Shown piece after piece: positions 1 through 5,599 of a stretch of DNA of 6,948 bases. The stretch is from Methanobacteriaceae archaeon UBA349 (GTDB lineage Archaea; Methanobacteriota; Methanobacteria; Methanobacteriales; Methanobacteriaceae). Position numbers and translations under genes: made by a program. The notes under the pieces were generated by a model. That model made no database searches, was not told the DNA's origin, and saw nothing but the letters and a program-made list of their open reading frames with translations. Numbering within the stretch: the stretch's first letter is position 1; each line of letters opens with the position of its first letter. The DNA lies in the NCBI GenBank assembly GCA_002509745.1, contig DAWK01000146.1:1-6948 (forward strand), in the 5' to 3' direction.

Positions 1-1
1 C

Positions 2-772
2 TCCACCACTCAATTGATTGAAATGCTGGAAAGCCCTGAGGCCCAGAAGAGAACAATCGCGGCCACGATTTTAGGGGATAAAAGAGACACAAATGCTATC
101 GTGTTGCTTGCTCACGCCTTAAAAATTGAAAAAGCTCTATATTCTAGAATCGCTATTTCTGAAGCTCTGGGAGAAATGGGAGAATCTGCAGTTGTCCCTG
201 TTGCAGATTTACTGGGCCAAATAGGAAATAACCAGGAAAAAGAATTACCTAAAAAATATTTTAATAAGAAAAGTTATCCTCTGGTGCGGGACATGGCGGC
301 CAGAACCTTAGTTAAAATTGGAAAACCCACCACACCTTATTTGATTCAATTATTAGAAAGTGAAAAAGACATTTATATCAAGCAACATGCCATTGATGCT
401 TTAGGTGCTATTGCCGCTAAAACTGGTGATTATAGTTCTTTAATGCCAATGATTAACTGCTTTGATAATATTGCGGGAATTAATCAAGAGGATATTAATT
501 CAGATGAAAATTTGGATAAAGTTACCTTGTGGAAAATAATCCGGTCTTTAAGTGCTTTTAAAAATTCTAAAGAAGCTGTAGAATTCTTAATTATAGTTTT
601 AAATAATTTTTCTGATCCACAACTGCAATGGGAATCGGCCCGAAGTTTAGGTCAGATTGGTGTATCATCTCCAGAAGTCTTGGAAATCCTGAGTAAAATG
701 GGAGAATCTGATGACATTGAGATAAAAAAATCTGCTAAAAATGCCATGATATCTTTAGAAAAAGATTTATAA
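2..772 (+). CDS. HEAT-repeat (PBS-lyase-like) protein, 5' partial
   Basis: The frame is open to the left edge: the codons before the TTG at 14 read Ser-Thr-Thr-Gln and continue the first helix, and no ribosome binding site precedes that TTG. The gene therefore probably begins outside the window. Numbering from the TTG, the 252 visible residues form about six or seven HEAT-type helical pairs, roughly at 9-38, 43-70, 89-116, 121-150, 169-198, 203-230 and 234-249. They show the recurring pattern A-x-x-A-L-G-x-I/M-G (SEALGEMG, AIDALGAIA, SARSLGQIG) seen in PBS-lyase HEAT-like repeats. Such proteins are alpha-solenoid scaffolds. Some act on phycobilins, but in methanogens they are generally of unknown function, and no catalytic domain is visible here. 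No signal peptide or membrane segment is seen in the visible part. The TAA stop is followed by a 98-bp gap before the next gene on the same strand, so co-transcription is possible but unproven. The specific role is unknown. Confidence 0.85.
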   Translation, partial: STTQLIEMLESPEAQKRTIAATILGDKRDTNAIVLLAHALKIEKALYSRIAISEALGEMGESAVVPVADLLGQIGNNQEKELPKKYFNKKSYPLVRDMAARTLVKIGKPTTPYLIQLLESEKDIYIKQHAIDALGAIAAKTGDYSSLMPMINCFDNIAGINQEDINSDENLDKVTLWKIIRSLSAFKNSKEAVEFLIIVLNNFSDPQLQWESARSLGQIGVSSPEVLEILSKMGESDDIEIKKSAKNAMISLEKDL

Positions 773-856
773 AAATTTATTACCTTACAAGTAGATATTA
801 ATTATAGACATGGGCTATAAGTTTTTAGAAGTTTCAGAACTCAAATAAATTCTCAT

Positions 857-862
857 AAGGAG
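857..862 (+). promoter_or_regulatory. Shine-Dalgarno AAGGAG fixing the start of the cysteine hydrolase
   Basis: AAGGAG lies 8 nt before the ATG at 871. An in-frame GTG at 862 overlaps the last base of this site and so cannot be the start that the site serves. The ATG at 871 is therefore chosen over the longer reading. Confidence 0.85.
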
Positions 863-870
863 TGGATTTA

Positions 871-1422
871 ATGAAAAAAGCTTTACTGGTAATAGATGTG
901 CAAAATGAATATTTTGATGGTAAATTACCAATAGAATATCCAGAAAATAGTTTTGAAAACATAATACTGGCTATAGATTCAGCCAATCAAAAAAATATTC
1001 CTGTAATTCTTATTCAACACACCAGTTCTGATGAATATTCTTTTACTTTTAAAAAAGGATCCAAAGAATGGGAAATTCACGAAGATGTCCTTAAAAGAGA
1101 CCATGATATTATAATTGAGAAAACTTTACCTGGAAGCTTCACCGGAACTCAATTAGAAGCATATTTAAAAGAAAATAATGTAGAAAACGTGGCCATTTGT
1201 GGATACATGACTCACCTGTGCTGCGATACCACGGCCCGACAGGCCATGCATCTGGGTTTTGATGTGGAATTTATAGATGATGCCACTGGAACTCTTGATT
1301 TATCAAATTATGCCGGAGATATTAATGCTGAGGAACTCCATAAGGCCATTTTAATTGTTCAGGCCATGAAATTCAGTGATGTAATTTCTACTGAGGATTG
1401 GATTAGGAGTTTAGAGTTGTGA
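871..1422 (+). CDS. Isochorismatase-family cysteine hydrolase
   Basis: The product is 183 residues, the usual size for this alpha/beta hydrolase-like family. The expected catalytic triad is visible: Asp9 in LLVIDVQNEYF, Lys84 in IEKTLPGSF, and the nucleophile Cys117 in CGYMTHLCCDTTARQA, where a second cysteine (Cys118) follows directly. The family hydrolyses C-N or C-O bonds in small molecules: isochorismate, nicotinamide, N-carbamoyl compounds, ureidoacrylate and others. The D-x-H-x(n)-H metal site of nicotinamidases is not seen, so that activity is unlikely. True isochorismatase is also doubtful, because no siderophore or menaquinone genes are nearby. The fold has no signal peptide, so the protein should be cytoplasmic. 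Start at ATG 871 is set by AAGGAG 8 nt upstream. The gene runs convergently into the methyltransferase gene with only 29 bp between the stops. The substrate cannot be deduced from sequence. Confidence 0.9.
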   Translation: MKKALLVIDVQNEYFDGKLPIEYPENSFENIILAIDSANQKNIPVILIQHTSSDEYSFTFKKGSKEWEIHEDVLKRDHDIIIEKTLPGSFTGTQLEAYLKENNVENVAICGYMTHLCCDTTARQAMHLGFDVEFIDDATGTLDLSNYAGDINAEELHKAILIVQAMKFSDVISTEDWIRSLEL

Positions 1423-1450
1423 AGGGTCTTTAAAATTAAATTTATTCATA

Positions 1451-1467
1451 TTTATTTTTTTAATTTA
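1451..1467 (+). terminator. Probable oligo-T terminator of the cysteine hydrolase gene
   Basis: A run of seven T (1455-1461) within a T-rich stretch follows the stop at 1422 and overlaps the 3' end of the convergent methyltransferase gene. Oligo-T tracts are the usual intrinsic terminators in archaea. No strong stem is seen. Confidence 0.4.
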
Positions 1468-2120
1468 CCCATATAATAAAATCCATTTGATTTATTACCA
1501 TTCATGGTATCATAAATAGTTTTTTCAAATATTAATTCTTCAAAATCTTTTGTTAGATTTGATATATATTCTGGTGAATGATGTCTTAAAACAGCACCTT
1601 CTAGGAGTTCAAAAACACCATATATTCCATATTTGTTTTCATATTTTTCATATCGTTCCAGATTACGCTGGTCATTATTCAAGGAATAATCATTAATGTA
1701 TAAGATTCCGCCTTTTTTTAAAACCCTTGAAATCTCTGAAATTAAGTTTTCCTGCATTTTCTGATCTGCAGTGCAGGTTAAAACTCCAATAAGGAGCACG
1801 GCATCAAATTCATTATCAGAAAATGGTAATCTTTCACCATTATGCTTAGAAAGATTCAGGTGGGGATGTAATTTCAATCCACGATCTATCATGGCCTGGG
1901 AGAAATCTATGCCCCTTAAATTCTTAAATCCATTCTCATGGAGTTCATTCAATGTCCGGCCATAACCACAGCCCACATCCAGGATTTTCATATCTTGTGA
2001 GACGTATTTTTCAAACTCTTTTAATTGAAAAGGAGTGGGGAATTCTTTTTTCTCGGCTACTTCGTCCCAGTATGGTTCTTGATTAGGAATCTTAGTCATA
2101 TAATTATTTTTTAGATTCAT
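1452..2120 (-). CDS. Class I SAM-dependent methyltransferase
   Basis: The 222-residue product carries the Rossmann-type SAM-binding signatures of the methyltransferase 11/25 group. These are motif I ILDVGCGYG (residues 46-54), the acidic loop GID (70-72) that would hold the SAM ribose, LPFSDNEFDAVLL (98-110), and VLKKGG (133-138) before strand 5. The C-terminal 80 residues are variable and probably form the substrate site, so the acceptor cannot be named. It could be a small metabolite, quinone-like compound or tRNA base. Three in-frame ATGs are possible (2147, 2120, 2099). I chose 2120 because AAGTGAT, a partial match to the GGTGAT archaeal ribosome site, ends 4 nt before it, and the best upstream TATA-like box would start transcription near 2136, downstream of the ATG at 2147. 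The gene is convergent with the cysteine hydrolase and divergent from the KPR-like gene, so it appears monocistronic. Confidence 0.88.
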   Translation of the reverse strand: MNLKNNYMTKIPNQEPYWDEVAEKKEFPTPFQLKEFEKYVSQDMKILDVGCGYGRTLNELHENGFKNLRGIDFSQAMIDRGLKLHPHLNLSKHNGERLPFSDNEFDAVLLIGVLTCTADQKMQENLISEISRVLKKGGILYINDYSLNNDQRNLERYEKYENKYGIYGVFELLEGAVLRHHSPEYISNLTKDFEELIFEKTIYDTMNGNKSNGFYYMGKLKK

Positions 2121-2154
2121 TATTATCACTTGAGATAAATATTTCATTTAAAAG

Positions 2155-2166
2155 ATATTATAATTC
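2155..2166 (-). promoter_or_regulatory. Candidate TATA box for the methyltransferase gene
   Basis: On the minus strand this reads GAATTATAATAT. An archaeal start about 25 bp downstream would fall near 2136, leaving a leader of about 15 nt that still contains the AAGTGAT ribosome site. The region is AT-rich, so chance matches are likely. Confidence 0.35.
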
Positions 2167-2186
2167 ATGTTTAATTTTAAAATAAG

Positions 2187-2198
2187 ATAATTATATGC
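2187..2198 (+). promoter_or_regulatory. Candidate TATA box for the KPR-like gene
   Basis: The sequence ATAATTATATGC lies about 55-60 bp before the ATG at 2251. This would give a start near 2218 and a leader of about 30 nt. It shares the 130-bp intergenic space with the divergent methyltransferase promoter. Support is only the position and the TATA-like core. Confidence 0.35.
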
Positions 2199-2250
2199 TT
2201 GTAGTTGAATTGAATAAAACTAATAATTAAAATAATAATCGGGTTACAAA

Positions 2251-3198
2251 ATGAATCAGAAAGCTGAAATAAAAAATATTTGTATTTATGGAACTGGGGG
2301 CGTGGGGGGATTTTTCGGTGGCCAAATGGCACATAATCTGGAAAAATTGGGTGATGAATCATTAAAAATAAGTTTCATAGCTCGGGGCGAGCATTTAATA
2401 AAAATTCAAGAAGATGGGTTAATTTTAAAAACACCTAAAAAAGAGATCACTACCCATCCAAACATAGCCGTAGATAATTTTAAAGAACTGGAATCTCCAG
2501 ATTTAATTTTAATCTCTGTAAAAGGTTATGATTTGGATGAAGTCTTGGATGAAATTTCTAAAAATATTAATGAGGATACTATAATACTTCCTTTATTAAA
2601 TGGAATTGATATATACCACAGAATTAGAGAAAAAATATCTAAATGCCTAATTTTGCCTGCATGTGTATATGTGGGGACTCATATTGAAAAACCAGGAGTG
2701 GTTACCCAAAGTGGAGGGGATGGAAAAATAATATTTGGCCAAGATCCAGAATTTCCAGACTGTTCTGTTAATTCCGTGGTTAATTTGTTTGATCATCTCA
2801 ATATTAATTACGAATACCAGGAAAATGCCCTACCTGCAATTTGGGAAAAATATATGTTCATAGCATCATTTGGATTAGTTTCTGCAGCCTATAACAAAAC
2901 TTTAGGAGAAATAATGGAAAATAACGAACTTAAAGATTCTGTTAAAATTATAATGGAAGAAATTGTCGCTATTGCAGAATTTGAGGGTGTAAACTTGCGT
3001 AAAACTATTATAGAAGACTCTTTGGAAAAAGGAAATAATTTCCCCTATGAAACCACTACTTCTTATCATAAGGATCTAATGAAAGGTAAAAATAATGAAG
3101 GAGATCTTTTTGGAGGGACCATTATTAGATTGGCCAATAAATATGATGTTAAAACTCCAGTTACTGAAAAAATGTACTCTAAAATTAAAAATAAATGA
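2251..3198 (+). CDS. Ketopantoate reductase (ApbA/PanE) family protein
   Basis: The family reduces 2-dehydropantoate to pantoate with NAD(P)H in coenzyme A biosynthesis. The 315 residues match the usual length of about 300. An N-terminal Rossmann dinucleotide site GTGGVGG (14-20) is followed by SVKGYD (89-94) and LLNGID (115-120), which holds the conserved Asn117. In the C-terminal helical domain, Lys200 in IWEKYMFIASFG matches the catalytic lysine. The segment TTSYHKDLMKGKNNEGDLFGG (269-289) corresponds to the substrate-binding S-x-x-x-D and E-x-D motifs, and is followed by the typical PVTE ending. So the enzyme appears intact. The ribosome site before ATG 2251 is poor (CGGGTTAC), so the start rests on fit to the fold, 13 residues ahead of the glycine motif. 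No other CoA gene is visible, and ApbA-family paralogs with other 2-oxoacid substrates exist, so panE is left unassigned. Confidence 0.85.
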   Translation: MNQKAEIKNICIYGTGGVGGFFGGQMAHNLEKLGDESLKISFIARGEHLIKIQEDGLILKTPKKEITTHPNIAVDNFKELESPDLILISVKGYDLDEVLDEISKNINEDTIILPLLNGIDIYHRIREKISKCLILPACVYVGTHIEKPGVVTQSGGDGKIIFGQDPEFPDCSVNSVVNLFDHLNINYEYQENALPAIWEKYMFIASFGLVSAAYNKTLGEIMENNELKDSVKIIMEEIVAIAEFEGVNLRKTIIEDSLEKGNNFPYETTTSYHKDLMKGKNNEGDLFGGTIIRLANKYDVKTPVTEKMYSKIKNK

Positions 3199-3245
3199 TT
3201 AATAAATAGATATTAGAATATTATTTTAGAAAACTATTAAATATT

Positions 3246-3291
3246 TTTTAAAAAAAGAACATTTTGATCAAACTTTTTTAAAAAGTTTGAT
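3246..3291 (-). terminator. Hairpin plus oligo-T terminator of guaAb, possibly bidirectional
   Basis: A perfect 12-bp inverted repeat, ATCAAACTTTTT (3267-3278) and AAAAAGTTTGAT (3280-3291), abuts the guaAb stop codon. On the minus strand it is followed by a run of seven T at about 3250-3256. The 1-nt spacer means the real loop would open to several bases. On the plus strand the T6 inside the stem and the T-run at 3244-3249 could also stop the convergent KPR-like transcript. Confidence 0.7.
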
Positions 3292-4218
3292 TTAAGCAAA
3301 CTCAATAGTGCTTGGTGGTTTATCACTAACCGACAATGAAACATGAGTTACTTCTGGAATCTCAGCGGTTATTCTCCGTGAAATGGTCTTAACCATGTCC
3401 CAAGGAAGTTCGGGCACGTGAGCAGTCATGGCGTCCATGGAGGCCACCATTCTAAGCACTACCAAGTAACCATAATCTCTAATGTCTCCTTTAACACCGG
3501 TAACCTTGGTATCGGTTAAAACGGCGAAATATTGCCATAGTTCTTTATCTACACCGACCTTTTGAACTTCTTCTTCCACAATAGCATTGGCCTTTCTGCA
3601 AATAGATATTTTCTCATGGGATAATTTACCAGTAACTCTTACGGCCAGGCCAGGCCCGGGATAAGGCTGACGATTTACCAGTTCATCTGGAATCCCCAGT
3701 TCAGTACCTACTATCCTTACTTCGTCTTTGTAGAGTTCTCTTATTGGTTCAACTATTTCTAAAACCAGTCCGTGGGGTAAGGCCACATTATGGTGGGATT
3801 TAATTTTCCCTTCACTTTCAATCCAGTCGGGAGCGATGGTTCCCTGAACCAGGAATTTGGCCCCTACCTCTTCGGCCACTCTTTCAAAGACGTCAATAAA
3901 TATTTTTCCGATTATTTTTCGCTTTTCTTCAGGATCGCTTACACCTTCCAGGGCATCTAAAAACTCTTCAGAAGCATCTACGCACCTGAAATTTAAGCGG
4001 GGTTCAAATGTTTTTTGAACGTATTCTGCTTCTCCTTCTCTTAAAAGTCCGTGGTCAACAAAAACAGCAATCAAATTATCTCCCAAGGCTTCTTTAGTCA
4101 GAACTGATGCAACAGAACTGTCAACGCCTCCAGAAAGTCCTATTACTGCAGTTTCGTCCCCAACAGTTTTCTTTATTTCTTCAATAGATTCTTTAATAAA
4201 ATCAGATGGATTCAACAT
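3292..4218 (-). CDS. guaAb: GMP synthase (glutamine-hydrolysing) subunit B, ATP pyrophosphatase
   Basis: This subunit adenylylates XMP with ATP and transfers ammonia from the partner glutaminase to give GMP, AMP and pyrophosphate. The 308 residues are the length expected for the free archaeal subunit. The N-terminal PP-loop reads SGGVDSS (29-35). It is followed by VFVDHGLLR (52-60), [10 protein letters not shown] (126-135) and SHHN (141-144). The C-terminal GMP synthetase dimerisation domain contains [12 protein letters not shown] (184-195) and ends in KPPSTIEFA, close to the canonical KPP-x-TIEWE tail. There is no fused glutamine amidotransferase domain; guaAa supplies it. ATG 4218 is preceded by GGTGA at 4223-4227, 4 nt away. 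The gene lies downstream of guaAa on the same strand, but 260 bp away and behind oligo-T tracts, so it probably has its own promoter. Confidence 0.97.
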   Translation of the reverse strand: MLNPSDFIKESIEEIKKTVGDETAVIGLSGGVDSSVASVLTKEALGDNLIAVFVDHGLLREGEAEYVQKTFEPRLNFRCVDASEEFLDALEGVSDPEEKRKIIGKIFIDVFERVAEEVGAKFLVQGTIAPDWIESEGKIKSHHNVALPHGLVLEIVEPIRELYKDEVRIVGTELGIPDELVNRQPYPGPGLAVRVTGKLSHEKISICRKANAIVEEEVQKVGVDKELWQYFAVLTDTKVTGVKGDIRDYGYLVVLRMVASMDAMTAHVPELPWDMVKTISRRITAEIPEVTHVSLSVSDKPPSTIEFA

Positions 4219-4222
4219 ATTT

Positions 4223-4227
4223 TCACC
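4223..4227 (-). promoter_or_regulatory. Ribosome binding site GGTGA of guaAb
   Basis: GGTGA on the minus strand, 4 nt before the ATG, complements the archaeal 16S 3' end (ATCACCTCC). It supports the chosen start. Confidence 0.75.
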
Positions 4228-4271
4228 AAAAAAGTAGATTTAAATAATTTTGAAAAATACTTCCGTATTAT

Positions 4272-4287
4272 TTCATATTATAATGAA
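4272..4287 (-). promoter_or_regulatory. Candidate guaAb TATA box flanked by a short inverted repeat
   Basis: The minus strand reads TTCATTATAATATGAA: a TATAATA core between perfect 5-bp inverted arms TTCAT/ATGAA. A start 25 bp downstream would lie near 4254, giving a leader of about 36 nt. Other TATA-like boxes lie further upstream at 4309-4322 and 4354-4369, so the real promoter is uncertain. Confidence 0.35.
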
Positions 4288-4308
4288 TTTGTAAAATTAC
4301 ATTAGTTC

Positions 4309-4367
4309 TTTAAATATATTATTTTAACTTATTCTTAATTTGTAATCAGGATATTTAAATATATTAT
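4309..4367. repeat. Pair of 14-bp direct repeats in the guaAa-guaAb gap
   Basis: TTTAAATATATTAT occurs exactly at 4309-4322 and again at 4354-4367, a 45-bp period. Read on the minus strand, each copy resembles a TATA-type element. The composition is pure A/T, so chance is possible. The repeats could be tandem promoters of guaAb or a paired operator. Confidence 0.5.
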
Positions 4368-4410
4368 AAAGCCATTAGAAGAAATTTGATATAACCTTTA
4401 GATTAATGGA

Positions 4411-4450
4411 TAAAAATTAATAAAAAATATGATAAAAATAGTAAAAATAG
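4411..4450 (-). terminator. Oligo-T terminator of guaAa
   Basis: On the minus strand, four T tracts of 5-6 bases (complements of A runs at 4412-4416, 4422-4427, 4434-4438 and 4443-4447) follow the guaAa stop by about 30-70 nt. Clustered U tracts without a strong stem are typical archaeal terminators. This argues that guaAa and guaAb are separate transcripts. Confidence 0.55.
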
Positions 4451-4478
4451 ATTTAATTTAGATTATTGAAAAGTATTT

Positions 4479-5039
4479 TTAAACTTTTTTACAAACTTCG
4501 TAAAAGTTTTCAAATACTTTAGGCCCGTTTTCAGTGTGTTGAACTTCGGGGTGGAATTGAATACCGTAAATTGGTTTGTTATGGTGTTTCATAGCTTCCA
4601 CATCACATAGGGTGGATTGGGCCAGCACATCAAAGTTTTCAGGCATTTTTTTAATCTCATCCTGGTGAGATGCCCACACATTCATTTTGGGGCCTAATCC
4701 CTGGAATATATCATTTTCATTCAGAATTTCCAGTTCTATTTGGGCGTAACTTTGAGCGTCTGCCGTAGCCACTTCTCCGCCGAATGCTTTGGCAATTAAT
4801 TGATGGCCTAAACAAATTCCCAGAACCGGAAGATCCAATTCTTCAATGAATTCTATACAATTTCCCACACGATCTATAGATGGGCCTCCACCTAGAACCA
4901 GGCCAGCAGGCTCTTTTTCTTTTATTTCATCTAAAGAAAGTTCATTAGATACTAGTTCAGATGGAATCTTTAAATAATGAAGTGTTCTATGAATTCGGTG
5001 ATTATATTGGCCGTGATTATTTACAACCAGGATTTTCAT
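4479..5039 (-). CDS. guaAa: GMP synthase subunit A, glutamine amidotransferase
   Basis: This is the class I glutaminase subunit that hydrolyses glutamine and channels ammonia to GuaAb for XMP amination. The 186 residues equal a single GATase domain. The nucleophile Cys76 sits in the elbow GICLGHQ (74-80), and the partner residues His163 and Glu165 lie in QFHPEV (161-166). The oxyanion region VLGGGPS (48-54) and WASHQDEI (122-129) are the usual GMP-synthetase-type landmarks. The short form starting [17 protein letters not shown] is typical of archaeal GuaAa rather than of bacterial fused GuaA. ATG 5039 is preceded by AAGGAG (5048-5053) at 8 nt. A possible TATA box, CATATAATAA, lies at about 5074-5083. 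It is upstream of guaAb on the same strand, separated from it by a 260-bp gap with terminator-like T tracts. No frame damage is seen. Confidence 0.96.
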   Translation of the reverse strand: MKILVVNNHGQYNHRIHRTLHYLKIPSELVSNELSLDEIKEKEPAGLVLGGGPSIDRVGNCIEFIEELDLPVLGICLGHQLIAKAFGGEVATADAQSYAQIELEILNENDIFQGLGPKMNVWASHQDEIKKMPENFDVLAQSTLCDVEAMKHHNKPIYGIQFHPEVQHTENGPKVFENFYEVCKKV

Positions 5040-5047
5040 GTCTCATT

Positions 5048-5053
5048 CTCCTT
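5048..5053 (-). promoter_or_regulatory. Shine-Dalgarno AAGGAG of guaAa
   Basis: A strong AAGGAG on the minus strand with an 8-nt spacer to the ATG at 5039 fixes the start. Confidence 0.85.
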
Positions 5054-5073
5054 TTTATTTTAATTTTATCCTA

Positions 5074-5084
5074 TTTATTATATG
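5074..5084 (-). promoter_or_regulatory. Candidate TATA box of guaAa
   Basis: CATATAATAAA on the minus strand would place transcription start near 5054, giving a very short leader that barely includes the AAGGAG site. The region is AT-rich and the match is modest. Confidence 0.3.
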
Positions 5085-5142
5085 ATTAGTTAAATTTTTT
5101 GAGTATTAATTAATTAGAATTACATATTTAGAATTTTATTCC

Positions 5143-5157
5143 CGAAATTATTTATAT
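5143..5157 (+). promoter_or_regulatory. BRE and TATA box of the small membrane protein gene
   Basis: CGAAATTATTTATAT fits the methanogen pattern of an A-rich BRE (CGAAA, 5143-5147) followed by TTTATAT (5151-5157). Archaeal transcription usually starts about 22-27 bp after the TATA centre, which falls at about 5176-5181, on the ATG at 5180. The transcript would be leaderless or nearly so, consistent with the absence of a ribosome site. Confidence 0.6.
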
Positions 5158-5179
5158 TGAAATATTCAAACTTCTTATT

Positions 5180-5332
5180 ATGGAACTTATAGATTTAGTA
5201 TACATAATAATTGCCCTTTTAGTAGCGGCGGCACTGGTTTATGTATTCTTCTGGCTGCTACCAATAATTATAGTGCTGATAATAGCCTATGCAATATATG
5301 TGTACTTAAAAGGCCGGTCCTTAGATCTTTAA
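5180..5332 (+). CDS. 50-residue hydrophobic membrane microprotein, unknown function
   Basis: I do not recognise this protein. It begins MELIDLVYIIIALL and ends YLKGRSLDL. Residues 6-43 are almost wholly hydrophobic, interrupted only by Trp25 and Pro28. They could form two membrane helices (about 6-25 and 28-43) with a tight turn at the proline, or one long kinked helix. The N-terminus is acidic (Glu2, Asp5) and the C-terminus basic (Lys44, Arg46), so the positive-inside rule suggests a cytoplasmic C-terminus. Evidence that it is a gene: a good BRE/TATA correctly spaced for a leaderless mRNA, ordinary codons with a GC content above the flanking DNA, a clean stop at TAA 5330-5332, and T6 tracts downstream. 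It lies on the opposite strand between guaAa and trxB. It is too short for most gene finders. Function cannot be inferred from its neighbours. Confidence 0.7.
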   Translation: MELIDLVYIIIALLVAAALVYVFFWLLPIIIVLIIAYAIYVYLKGRSLDL

Positions 5333-5348
5333 ATTAATTATTAAACAA

Positions 5349-5392
5349 TTTTTTATTAATATTTAATTTAATGGGCAGGTTATTGATTTTTT
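5349..5392 (+). terminator. Oligo-T terminator region after the small membrane protein gene
   Basis: Two runs of six T (5349-5354 and 5387-5392) follow the stop at 5332. The rest of 5393-5545 is AT-rich spacer in which I see no gene or structured RNA. Confidence 0.45.
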
Positions 5393-5545
5393 ATATACTA
5401 ATTTTATTATTAATTAATTTGTTATCAAAATTCTAATTGAGGTTTTTTCAATTAATTTAAATTATATATTTTATTTTAATTCATTTAATTTTATAGGATG
5501 GAATAGTTTTTAATAAATCTATTTGATTTATAATAAGTAAATTTG

Positions 5546-5580
5546 AAAAAAGAGCTTGAGATTAATTAAAAATAAAAAAT
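5546..5580 (-). terminator. Oligo-T terminator of trxB
   Basis: Read on the minus strand, the trxB stop is followed within 20 nt by ATTTTTTATTTTT (complement of 5568-5580), and then by another T6 tract (complement of 5546-5551). This is an archaeal U-tract terminator pattern. Confidence 0.5.
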
Positions 5581-5599
5581 TAAATTTAATTCACTTAAT

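Noticed and set aside
862..870. GTG at 862 as start of the cysteine hydrolase
   Set aside because: It overlaps the AAGGAG ribosome site; the ATG at 871 is properly spaced at 8 nt.
871..1422. Nicotinamidase (pncA) identity
   Set aside because: The family fold is right, but the metal-binding Asp/His motif of nicotinamidases is missing.
1430..1467. Stem-loop terminator between the convergent cysteine hydrolase and methyltransferase genes
   Set aside because: Only imperfect A/T pairing; a bare T tract explains it as well.
1771..1965. 64-codon frame on the plus strand
   Set aside because: It lies wholly antisense inside the methyltransferase gene, with no ribosome site and no recognisable protein features.
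2177..2362. 61-codon frame on the minus strand
   Set aside because: It overlaps the start of the KPR-like gene and its promoter in antisense; its sequence looks like a reverse shadow.
5371..5436. 21-residue hydrophobic frame on the plus strand
   Set aside because: No ribosome site or well-placed promoter, it is built from low-complexity AT sequence, and it spans a probable terminator T tract.
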